Assembly: GCA_020086605.1 (NCBI GenBank)
Contig: JACBWW010000018.1
Location: forward strand, 14,770,025 to 14,834,024
Direction of reading: 5' to 3'
Length of the DNA: 64,000 nucleotides
DNA from: Lanius collurio
Taxonomy: Eukaryota > Chordata > Aves > Passeriformes > Laniidae
Under the pieces are notes generated by a model. It had not been told where the DNA came from and did no database searches. It worked only from the letters and a program-made list of their open reading frames with translations. Positions 53,911 to 64,000 of this stretch are shown piece by piece (positions within the stretch are counted from its first letter, which is position 1; each line of letters starts with the position of its first letter). The translations under genes and the position numbers were made by a program.

Positions 53911-56900
53911 GGTTGGGCTGAGAGTTTCAGCTAGGTGGGACATGGAGGGACATCCTTCTGCCCCGCAAGCTGTCCTAGGGCACAATGATGAGTGCTCCTC
54001 CTCTCTGTCCAAGGCTACCTGTGGCAGCTACAGCTTCCAGCACAGCACCCCACTTTACTGCCCTGCCTCCACCACAGTGTGGAGCTCCACTGGAACCCCC
54101 AAAAGAGAGGTTTTGCTGGGCATATCATACTCTTCCCTAATGGGATAAACTACACTGAAAGTAGAGCAAGTTTTTATACTCCCACCTCTACTCTGCCAAA
54201 ATATCACTTGAAAACATGACTGCCTACTTTGCTAGGGACAAAACCACTAAACTTCCAGGCTATACAGTTCATGTGCAGTTTGTCCTCAGGAATGGGTACA
54301 ACAAACAAGAATCACAGCTAATCATCCTATTGATGTCAATGGTCTATACAAATTTGGCTGAAACTGATAAACTGTTTAGCCTTCCAACAGCACTACAGTT
54401 CTTACCACTGAGAACATGCCCTAAGGAGGAAAGGACTTGTCTCAGCTGTAATTAATTCCTTTTTTTTTAATAATAAAAGAAAAACCTAATTGAAATTTCA
54501 AAAAAGATTATGCAAAGGAAAAAGCTAGAAAAAGGTATGAAGGAAAAGAAAATAGTTTATCCTACTAGTAGTGCAGAGAAATATTTAACTGAGGGTACTG
54601 GACTTCATTTTTAAAAACGCAGTTTTCAAGAGTGCAGAAAAAGCTTAAAACATAAAAACTAAAGAGTCTGACAGAAAACTAAACAGAAACTGAAATAAGT
54701 TTTCTAAAGAGAAAACAAAAATGATTTTAAACTGATCCCATGATATTTTTAACAGCTGGAGTTGATAATACTGAACTTGGCCATAATTCTACTATATTTA
54801 GCTTTGTATCAAAGTCCACATGACTTTTCCATGAGACAGAAAAATAGACATATAGGCTGATAGACAGATGGGTAGATACATAAAAAGAAAAGGGAAAAAT
54901 ATAATTAGGAAAGGGAACATTTTCTTGTCTGTTCTTTCAGTATGCTTTTTTTCTCATTTCAATTTCTACCTTATTATTTCCTATAAGTAGAAACAGATCT
55001 TTCCCTCTTTCAAAAAATTCTTAAACAGAAAACCTCCTTTGACAGCTTCAACAGCAGATTAATCACTTTTGTAACCCACCATAAAAAAAAAAGTTTTCTG
55101 GAAAGCATAACTGTCTCTAAATGTAAATGACAGAATTACTCTCTCTCTTATGCTAAGACGCCTACACATTCTCTCACTTCCATGACTCAGCACCAGATAA
55201 AAGCTTGTGAGATAATAAGCAGCAAACCTTCCTTTGGAAGAATAAAAATAGTTAGAAAAACCCCAATTCTTGCTACCCCGATAAAAAAAAATTAAAAAAT
55301 CCTTATAGTGTTAAAGCAATTTCTGCCAACAGATTCCTCTCCCACTGGCATAAGATACAAATATCCCAAGGACTTCAGAAAAGAGAGGGACCAGGCTCAA
55401 GCAACATCAAAATCCAAATGCGTGCAAACATGAGAGGCTTTTCTTTTTCTCCAAATGAGCAAGAACGGGTCTGTTTCAATAAACAGGAATTTTATTACTG
55501 TTCATCTCCTGCCTTGCTCTAATTTGGTAGACAAATGAGTTGAAATTTTGCTCACCTTTACTGAAAATTTCCAGGCACTCTTAAGGCAATGCACTCATGC
55601 CAAAAATCACAGAAACCCTTGGGGAAGGGAGGGGAATTTCAGTGGGACTTCCCCTCCTGCCCTGCAGTCCTTGTCTGACTTGAGCTTGTTAGAAGCAAAG
55701 CAACTTCTCATTCAGTAATCCATATCAGGGGCAGATCTTTCAGGCCAAAATACTTTTATTTTGGAGAAATCTTTGGGAAAAGAAAAAGCTGAAAAGAGGG
55801 GCTCAGACCTCAGTGAGGCTTTTGTGATGTTCCTGAAATGAACAGGAATGGTTTTGATGCCAAAGTATTGCCAGTCAGCTTGTGAATGCAGCTGGAACAG
55901 ACAGCCATCTCCTCTCCATGCACTCTTGTCAGCCCTACACACTGGTTAATTAACCAAAGGGTAGTAATTAAAAGAGGGCTGTTTATTTACTTATTGAGCA
56001 GAGACGCTGTGGACCACAGGAGGAAAGGGATTAATTCCCAAGCCTCAGTACATGCTGTAGTCCCTCTTGCTGAGGGCTGGACATTCCCTCTGAGAGCTTC
56101 CACCACCTCATGTGCTCATGTGCTGGGTGGGAACACATGTGTCTGTGCCCTTGGGGCAGCTCATGCTACCTAACCTCCTACCAGAAGGTGGAGGTTATCC
56201 AGGAAACAAATCAGGAAAATTCTGCTCATGAGGAGGAAGCAGAGTCCAGCTAAGGAGTACCCACAGCCCCTCCTGAACACATTGCTGCTGCTGACTTTTA
56301 CACTTTTTACATCGAAAATAGTAAATTAATGGAATTAGCCACAGAAGTTTAAATTTAAAGGAAAGCTCCAGGGTAAGGCATCGCAGGCCATGGATGCATG
56401 GATCTTTCTTGACAGCAGAATGCTTTGAACTGAAGCAGAGGTAGAAGCAAACTCTTCGAAATACCTTCATTAATAGAGTGCACCTGCTCTGGCAGGAGGC
56501 TGGGGAGCAAAGCCGACCTCTCAGCATGGTGCTGGTGGGGCTGTGGCTGCAGCACACGTGTCCTACACAGCCCAAGGAATGAGCAGGAGCATCCCAGCTC
56601 AGCTGCTCCCTATCACTGCACAAAGAGCAAGCAGCAAAGGGAGCAGCACCAGGATGCACCAGCTCAGCTGGCTGCCAGGCGGGTAAAGCACTGCCACTGA
56701 CAAATTCAGTGCCCCTCATCTTTGTAGAGCTTCCGATTCTGGGCAGGGTTCTTCAAGCACTGGATACTTCTCAAAGAGAACAACAAGAACTGGGAAAGGC
56801 AAAGGCAGAGGGCTCCCATGTACCCAAAGACCTTTATCACAGTGTGCCCAGGGAAAAGCCCTGTGAGCTCTAGGTAGGAATTTGCAGGCCCAGAAAATGA

Positions 56901-57304
56901 CATTACTGACATATTCGTATTTGTGCTTCAAAACCATGCTCTTTATTTCACAAATAACAGACTCCCATGTCCAAATCCGACCAAAAGCAGGTGCAGTCCA
57001 GTGCTTTCTGTGCAACCACATCTGCTCATACTCCAGGGCAAATGCCAAACTATTTATTGCTACTTAAAATTTATTGCATTTTTAGTCCTCCATCCCAAAA
57101 CTGCTTTTGTTCAAAAATTCCTTTTAAATCCTTCTATGCCGACTGGATAAATCAAATCTGACAATTTAAAGTGGCAAATTGTTCAGAACCTCAGAGTTTC
57201 CACCTGAGGATCTCCAAATACCTTTGGAACTGAAATACACTTAATCACTGCCATGCTTCTTGCAAAAAAGGGGAAAAAAAAAGTGAAAGCATCCTTTTAA
57301 ATTC

Positions 57305-57470
57305 TCTTTTTACAGATGAAAATCTGAAGTCCTGGGAGCCCCAAACAGCCCGCTAGGAAGCTGCTTGCCCCAAAGACTCCTTATCCAGTAAATCAGAGGA
57401 ACGGCTGGGAAGGGAAACCAGGAGTTTCAGCAACTCTCAGTCCTCTTGTTCTCGCCACTTCATCAAACAA
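57305..57470 (-). repeat. MIR-like SINE remnant, reverse orientation
   Basis: The plus strand follows the reversed MIR body over most of its length: ttttacagatgaaaatctga, then ctgcttgccccaaagac, agtaaatcagaggaacggct, gaaaccaggagtttcag and ctctcagtcctcttgttctc. The consensus counterparts are ttttacagatgggg, gacttgcccaaggtcac, gtggcagagc, gaacccaggagtcc and ctcccagtcc followed by ctctaacca. This is the clearest MIR-type copy in the window. Confidence 0.6.
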
Positions 57471-57889
57471 CAGGCACAGCGATGTGATCATGCAGTTGTC
57501 AGTGTTTTCCCTCAAGGGGCTGGACAGAAGATGCTGAAAGCATTTGATCCACATGTGAGTACTGAACGGTATTGTTCGACACTGAAAATTCAGACATAAA
57601 TAACTGGCTTGTTTGGAGTGAGTAAAAGGACGTCTGTGTTTGCAGGAATCTCACAAGAGGGAGTGAAGAACCAGGGTGTTCCTTTTATTATCACCTTTTT
57701 TATTTCTTTTGTAGCAGTGTCTGGAAATAACCCATCAGCCAGAGGAGCTGCTCCCGCTGCTGCTGTGGCAGATGGCAAGCAGGGCTCGAGAGCAGGGCTC
57801 TGCCTCGGCAGGGCTGTGTGGGGAATTCTGCAGCGGGAAGAAACAAGGCGAAATGTGCAGGCTGCCGTCTGCATTCAGATCAAGCGCTG

Positions 57890-58420
57890 TCTGTTGCTAC
57901 CAGCACAAGTTGTTCTGAAAACAAGAGTCAATCATCTGTAGCCTTATTTCTGTACATTTCCTGCAGGGGTCTCATGAAATAAATGAGAATAAATGTAAGG
58001 GCGAGAGCTCCTATTAGGAGCAGCCTCATCAGCATCACCCAGCCAAGCATTTACGTCATCAGCATGCTAATTTAATCAGACCTGAGCAGTGATGCTATAA
58101 ATGGATTACCATCCCAGCTAGTGTGGTTACCGAGGTAACTCAGCCCTTTGTGCCACAGACACAATCGGCTTAATGATAATAAAAACCTCAGCATAAATGA
58201 AACAGAAGGAAAAGCCTGACAGGGCTGACGCATACACGACCCTTTCTCTCCTCTCACCCCTCCCCTTCCCCAACCTCAGCCGCTCACTGCAATAAAATTA
58301 AGTGCTGCTGTGATCTGTATGCACAACATTCCCATAGGGAACATGCAAGTAAATAGAACCCGCGGAAATAATTAATACAGGCCAACAACCGATGTCGTCA
58401 GCACTACTTAGTCATTCCTC
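57890..58420. promoter_or_regulatory. Candidate conserved intronic enhancer-like block
   Basis: This block lacks any repeat signature, retains CG dinucleotides and carries dense factor-like motifs. An ATF/CREB-type ttacgtca (58051-58058) is followed at once by atgctaat (58064-58071, POU-like) and taatc (58073-58077, homeodomain-like), and further TAAT cores occur near 58170-58180. Motif spacing and composition suggest a conserved non-coding element. This is inference from one sequence. Confidence 0.35.
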
Positions 58421-60802
58421 CAACCCTGAATGGCAGAGGGACACTCAGACAGAAATACTGCACAGGCAGATTCCAAAGATCCTGCAAAGGCCTTCAGAAA
58501 AGTAGCTGCTCCCTGCTATGCAGCATTAATTACATCAGTGGAGTGCTTGGACCAAAAGCTTACTGCAATGGTGAATCCAGTCACTGCCTATCCCTGCCAG
58601 GGGGGAGCATTTCCACTCTGCCAAAACTGGACATGACCTGAGACTGGGCATTCCAAAGGCCAGGGAGAAATTCAACTGCAACATCACCAGCCCAGAAACA
58701 GAGGTGACCTGGTCCTTTGCAGAAGGGTTGAAATGGAGCTCTGGGGTTTCCTGCATTCACCAAGCTCTGCGAAACCAGCAGCCTAGTCACCTCCCAACTT
58801 AGCCTGAGAAAGAACATTCCTTGGAAAATGCTCGCCTCAATGGGCTGAAAGGCAGTGACCATGCCTTAAAATGGACAGAAGGTCATATTCTTCAGCTCCT
58901 CTAGCTCTTTGCCTGATTGAGCACCAAGTTCCCTGTGGATGCTGAATGCCACACATTTTCCTACTCAGATGCCAAAGACCAAATTTCCCATAGCATTCAA
59001 GATTTGATTTTCTTTTCCTCCTACCCAAAATCTCAGCAACTTCGAGCAAAACCACCAGCATCTAAGTGCTCAGGTGCTACAGCAGCTCAGGCATTTCACC
59101 TGCCCTTACTGCAAGCCACTGTCTCCTGACCTACCAATGCTTCACCTGAAAGCACCAAATGCTACAACCAGATCAGGAGTGCAACACCATAACCTCAGGT
59201 CCATCAAGCTCCTGGTGGATATTGCTCCAGTCCAGGCAGCATCTTAAGGGATTAGCATGAGACCAACAACTTATGATGGATCACCAGAAGTGCAATGAAT
59301 TCTCCACTGCCAGTCACAAGAACACATGCATCAGACTTGTTGGCTTTGCAAATGCCAAAATACAGCTCACACAGTCTTCAGAAAAAATCCAGAGACTTCC
59401 CAACATATACAACTGGACATGTACAGAAACAGCTATGCTCTTGCCTTCACGGAATAAAAGATTCTGTGTGTGCTCATTCCTGAGGGCAGCTCATTCCACT
59501 TATATGAGACCATCTCAGCAGCCCAACCCAGCACTTCTTCACTGAGTGTTTGGACTGAGACATTAGTGAGATCAGCTCTTCAGAAGAGAAAGCCCTTTCT
59601 GAAGTGGCAGAACCTCAGCAAAGTCAAAGCTCCTTCTGTAAACTGCAGCAAGTCCCTGCAATAAGCAATAATAGCAGATATGTCTAGAGAAAAGACACAT
59701 TCAAGCTCATCTCTTGGGAAATCTCACTAAATACTTTCTCACTCCTCCACCACGCAGAAGAGCACCAGTCCTCCCAGGAAATTTATTACATACTTCTAGA
59801 GAAATAGCTAAATAATTCCTTTAGGAGCCCTTTTAGATCAGATTACAGGAGTGTACTTTTCCCTGGAAGGGAGAGAATCCTATGCAAATAACACCAAATT
59901 ACTATGGAAAGTTACGTTCTTGGCTGGAAACACCTGCCTTACAGAAAGTGTGGAGCTGTGTGTCCTGATCTAACTGTGCCCTCACGGCAACCAGGCAGGT
60001 GAGATGCAAATAACCCCAGAAAAGAGGCTGGGGGAATAAAAATCCTCAAAGCAGAAGGCAGGCGGCAGAGTGCCAGAGCGCACAGCTCTGGAAATGGTGT
60101 GCCTGTTGATGTGAGAAGGAAGCCATCACCTTTGCTTCAATTTAAAAGTCATCATGACAGCTTGAGAGATTGTAACATTTAAGTGACACGGTGACAGCTT
60201 GATCCAGTCAACAATCGCAATTCACAGACGTGCTCCAAACACAAACCCTGCTTCCCCGGGTGCAAAGCCGCAGCTCAGTTGGGAAAGGCATGTATCCAAA
60301 GGGAGATGTAACATTAAAAATGTTCCTCCAGGATCCTCACTTGGCTGGTTATTCTGCATATACTGTGCTGGTGAGACAAGACTAGGGCTCTCTTCACCCC
60401 TGTGGCACAGAAAGGATATGAGCAGACTGGTGGATGGAAAGAAAAGGAGAAGAATTGCCATCAATGTCAAATGTTCCAGTAATTTCAGTGGCAGCTACAG
60501 GTGTGCAGAACTTCAGAGGAAGCCCTTAAATAGCCTTTCTGCCACAATCAAGTGAAAACTGAACCATGCAATCTCCCTTTACCCCTGCTCCTCCTGACAG
60601 CCAGGTGGGCCCTGAGGTGGTTGCAGCGATGCAGGCCAATGCAGAACTAGCCCCAGCTCACTGCAGGTGTCCCAGCCACATTAAAAAGAGAATTAGGCGT
60701 TCACAAAAATTCACAGTACACTTCTAACCTCTTTATAGTTAGGTGCTTGTTCTCTTGACCAGGGAGGTGCAACTAATGGTATTTGGGGCCTAATAATGGC
60801 AC

Positions 60803-60816
60803 TTTTTTTTTTTTTT
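60803..60816. repeat. T14 homopolymer
   Basis: An uninterrupted run of fourteen T. Read on the minus strand it could be a retroposon poly-A, but no recognisable retroposed transcript adjoins it. Confidence 0.85.
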
Positions 60817-61867
60817 GGCCCACCCAATGTCCTATTTATACAATTTAGTGCTGTGGAACAATGCCAGAATAACAATCTCCAGGCACCATCATCTTTCTTG
60901 GCAGATGCAGAACAGCCAGTGCTGGCATTTCTTCCCCTGATGTGTGGCCTTTTAGGTCCCCACAGCTCATCTGGGGGGGATTGTTCTGAGCCTCTGTGGA
61001 CATGACTTCTCAACACAGCAGGATTTCTGGGCATTTGCAAGTGGGTTTTAATCCATGAACCAGTTAAATCTTTTACAAAACAGGAAATACTGGAGAATAT
61101 GTCCATGAAAAAAAATGAGTCACTAGGCCAAATACTTATTTCATCCCTTACAATGAATGTAATGATAATGGTAAAGCCCTACTATGCCCCTTCCTGCTGC
61201 CCAAAGATCTTGTCATCCACAGGCAACATCAAAAGAATGATTTTGTTACTGTCATTAAGAACACGACTTTTCAGTGACCCATGGAAGTGCAGCACCACAA
61301 CACATGCTTACCAATGGTCAGCCCTCCACATAGTCTAATGCATTTTAAAAACAAGTCTACTCTCTGTAACCAAGCTTATTTCACCATTTCAGGTTGTCCT
61401 AAAACCAAATTAAATAAATAAAAAGCTGAAATACTTTCACAGCTTTTGACTTCCTAAAAGCATATTTTATACCTAGGAAATATTAAGACAGTGACTATCC
61501 TGAACAGAGAAACCAGTGGCTATAGAGCTTTGGGACCTCTGGAACATCTGAAACTTTGGTACATCTGCTCTGATTCACAAGTTCCTCAGATAACAAAGGA
61601 AGGCAGAAAATGAAACCTTCAGCAATCGCTCCCTTCCAAGCCTTTATGGACAGTGGCTGGGCACTGAGTTTTCTTAGAGAGAAAGCAGGGTATCGCTGGG
61701 TGTGGCTGTGCACAAAGGCAGGCAGTGCCTGGAAGGCAGCTCAGGACCTGCTGGTCTCAGACGCCTGGGAGGGGCCATGCACTGCCCCTGCCTGAGCTCC
61801 CCTGGGAACAGGGCCTGCTCAAGGCACCCCCTGATGATGCAGTATGGCCTCACCTCTCTGGAGTAAA

Positions 61868-62115
61868 TCTTACAGGTTGAAAGGGACCTCAGGGGACTGT
61901 TCAGTCCAGTCCTCTCCCTGAAGGCAGGACTGACCCTGCGCTCCTGAAAGACTTCTGCACAACCTGACCTAAAGCCCCTCCAGTAATCAATGACCTTCTG
62001 CTTTTCCATGCCTTCTTTTTCTGGGGTTACCTATCCCTTCTAGAGCAGTTTTATCCTAATGGTTTATCTAAATTTCTGGCTGGATTTTAAGTCCCAGATA
62101 TTGTGCTTTCCAGTG
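61868..62115 (-). mobile_element. Old CR1 LINE 3' fragment
   Basis: The plus strand reads caggttgaaagggacctcag, then cagtccagtcctctccctga, gcaggactgaccctgc, and later ttttatcctaatggtttatc with taaatttctggctgg. This follows the reverse CR1 3' consensus but is more diverged and lacks the terminal tail repeats, so it is older than the copy at 53.6 kb. It also lies in the sense of LPP. Confidence 0.7.
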
Positions 62116-62289
62116 TAGATCTGCCATTCCCTTTTCCCTTGCAGCTGGAAGCAGACAGACCCTGAACAATTAGGAGGCAAGAACACCCACAGGGAAGAGG
62201 TTATTTACATAAATAGGATCACAATGTGTGTGTGTTTATATATTTATTACTTAAAAAAAATACTGCAATCTCTTTTCTTTTCTAATTAA

Positions 62290-62680
62290 AAGACCCAGTT
62301 TGCCCTGCTGCACAATTGCTAAGCAGATTTAAAATGGGGACTTCAGTAGCTATTTTATGGCTAATCAAATGAGTAAATATAATGATCTGCTCCAATTCCC
62401 ATTCTGATTACACAGTGTAGCTATTTCATTCCCTCAATAAGCTCCTTGCACCCAAAAAGAATAGTTTAACAAGCTTCAGAGCAGAATGTTAGGCTCAATT
62501 TCTCTAAAGGGTAATAGAGTGGGAGTGTCTGTATAATTAGCTTTGTTGGGCTCCCTCCCTCACTGTACAATACATTCTATACAGAGCTTTCACTGTCTCT
62601 CCAGGTCTTCATGCTAAAGCAGAAAAATAATGCAGAGCACATTAGAATCATACTGGGTGCACAGAGGAGTTTTGAAAGAC
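62290..62680. promoter_or_regulatory. Candidate conserved AT-rich intronic block
   Basis: This is unique-looking sequence with clustered TAAT/ATTA cores, a forkhead-like gtaaata (near 62373) and a SOX/TCF-like ctttgtt (near 62542). No repeat is visible. The call is weak and rests on composition only. Confidence 0.2.
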
Positions 62681-63134
62681 AGAAAAAGAGGTGGAGAAGT
62701 GCTGGCTAATTCAGCCCAAAAGGGCTCAAGTTTTAATTTAGCTTTAGCAATAAAAGCACACATGTTCATGTACATAGCTTATTCATCTCTAATGTACTGA
62801 ACTCTTAGATGTTTCTGGAAGTTAAGATCTGCCAGACAACTAACACACTGATCAAATCATAGTATAAATCACTAAAGTACACTCAACAACTTCTCCTCTG
62901 CATAGAACTTGAAATTAAATTAACAGCACACAATCTATAATGCAAAACATTACCTAACACATTTGGAAGAGTCTGATGCTGAATTCCCTTACAGAAAATA
63001 AAAGTGTTTGATATACCAATTTTTCACTACAAGAAACATTTTTTTTGCATAAGCTGGCAAAACTGTAATATTTTTGTGCTTGCAGAAGAATTTTAGCTGG
63101 AGATTTGAAAATCCTTTCTGAAGTCAGACAGCCA

Positions 63135-63290
63135 GGTGGGATATGTTATTATTACCACCTCTGTTTTACAAGTGGAAAACTTAATGCTAGAAAAATTAAA
63201 AACCTTACTGAAAATAAGGAGACATGTCAGAGATCTGTGAAGAAAGGGAGAACAGCAGATCCCATCTTGTTCCAAAATACTGTGGCTGCA
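63135..63290 (-). repeat. MIR-like SINE remnant, reverse orientation
   Basis: The plus strand reads ttattattaccacctctgtt with ttacaagtggaaaactt, then acatgtcagagatctgtgaa and gggagaacagcagatcccat. It follows the reverse MIR order (ttattatccccattttacag, gaaactgag, gtcacacaggaagtctgtgg, gggaattgaacccagatctc) with considerable divergence. Confidence 0.45.
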
Positions 63291-64000
63291 TCAGATCTTG
63301 CCCAATTCAGTCATCCTCTATCTCTCCTATCACATTGTATTTGCAAGCATCAAAGTGCCCATGGATACTGTCTTTGGAAACTATCATACAAAAAGTTCAG
63401 CAAAGAGGTCAAAATCTAGCCAAATTGTTTAATCCTGCAATGATTGGGAAAAAAGAACCCAAACAAATAGAATCACCAAAACAAACCAGAAAAAAACAGG
63501 GCATTATGGAAGTTACTCTGAAAGTCCCACAGCCAAATCACAGACTTCCCATGGCTAAGCCATTGCTTCAGAGTAAGTCAATAGCAAATAAAAAATAAAA
63601 TAACACAGGTGCAATAGCCACTTCCACTTTTTTTTGCATATAAGCTTACCAGTTTGAAGTTAGATAGCAATACCTGATCAAACAAATGGCTACTGCACCT
63701 ACATTTTTCATGTTCCTCTGAAATAACTAAGTATCCCAGGAGCCTTGAAAAGAGACAGCTAAGTCTCCAACTGGCACAAACAAGAGGAATGTTTGTTCTG
63801 TCGCTTCCAGTGCTAGAAAGAAGCAACAGGAAACCACCCTTGTGGGAGGCAAAGGGAAAATATCAAGAATAAGGTGGGTCTGTCCCACCTCCACTGAACT
63901 TCTTTGTCATGGGATGTTTTAAATTCCAGAGATTTACATGCTCATGAAGCAATCCAAATCGGATGATCCAATAGAGGAAAAATCCCTGACTGAATATTAA

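Larger units (their letters stand above)
41733..64000 (-). other. LPP: LPP intron, 5' side of the exon (partial)
   Basis: Sequence above the acceptor is the upstream intron and runs past the window end. The preceding LPP coding exon should encode a poly-proline FPPPP-type segment and would show as runs of GGN on the plus strand. I found no such block. The minus-strand open frame 56195-56719 (174 codons) and others such as 48565-49032 carry no recognisable domain. Stretches 47100-52000, 54000-57250 and 58450-61850 look like ordinary intron with scattered A/T tracts and nothing specific. Confidence 0.8.

Noticed and set aside
56195..56719. 174-codon minus-strand open frame
   Set aside because: The translation has no recognisable domain, the composition is ordinary intron, and no splice or promoter context supports it.
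60803..61010. T14 run as the reversed poly-A of a processed pseudogene
   Set aside because: The adjoining sequence translates to nothing recognisable and no target duplication was seen.
1..64000. A miR-28-type microRNA, which in mammals is hosted in an LPP intron
   Set aside because: I saw no matching seed-bearing hairpin, and the family is known from mammals rather than birds.
1..64000. Endogenous retrovirus LTRs or viral genes
   Set aside because: No paired LTR-like direct repeats, primer-binding site or polymerase motifs were seen.

Overview
The window is intronic DNA from a vertebrate nuclear genome, almost certainly a bird. It carries one recognisable coding exon on the minus strand at 41058-41732. 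Its 225-codon translation matches the proline- and tyrosine-rich linker of LPP (the LIM-domain lipoma-preferred partner, zyxin family). The bird assignment rests on two decayed CR1 LINE 3' ends with the usual avian tail wording, a low density of interspersed repeats, only faint older amniote repeats (MIR/L3-like), and a GC-rich, CpG-rich exon set in AT-rich introns. There are no bacterial-style operons, no tRNA or rRNA genes, and no CRISPR.

Layout. Positions 1-41057 are the LPP intron downstream (3' side) of the exon. It holds a small CpG-dense patch near 3.2 kb, an old MIR/L3-like element near 4.0 kb, two back-to-back hairpins near 6.75 kb, a candidate conserved element near 13.5 kb, further MIR-like remnants near 26.9, 29.5, 29.9 and 34.0 kb, and a candidate conserved AT-rich element at 31.6-32.2 kb. 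The exon follows, with intact acceptor, branch point and donor. Positions 41733-64000 are the intron upstream (5' side). It holds a strong CTCF-like motif near 43.19 kb, an exact 52-bp tandem duplication at 46.18 kb, a short hAT-type transposon with a perfect 8-bp target duplication at 46.64 kb, an ancient amniote repeat near 52.1 kb, CR1 copies at 53.6 and 61.9 kb, MIR-like remnants at 57.3 and 63.1 kb, and candidate conserved regulatory blocks at 57.9-58.4 and 62.3-62.7 kb.

The many other open frames of 60-185 codons have unremarkable, low-information translations and are treated as chance. LPP is a cytoskeletal scaffold of focal adhesions and cell contacts that also shuttles to the nucleus. 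The rest of its coding sequence (N-terminal actinin/VASP-binding part and the three LIM domains) was not found here and should lie beyond both ends. I see no convincing undescribed system. The best leads are the regulatory-looking intronic blocks, the CpG patch, the CTCF-like site and the clean transposon insertion. All family assignments are by eye, without alignment or database search.
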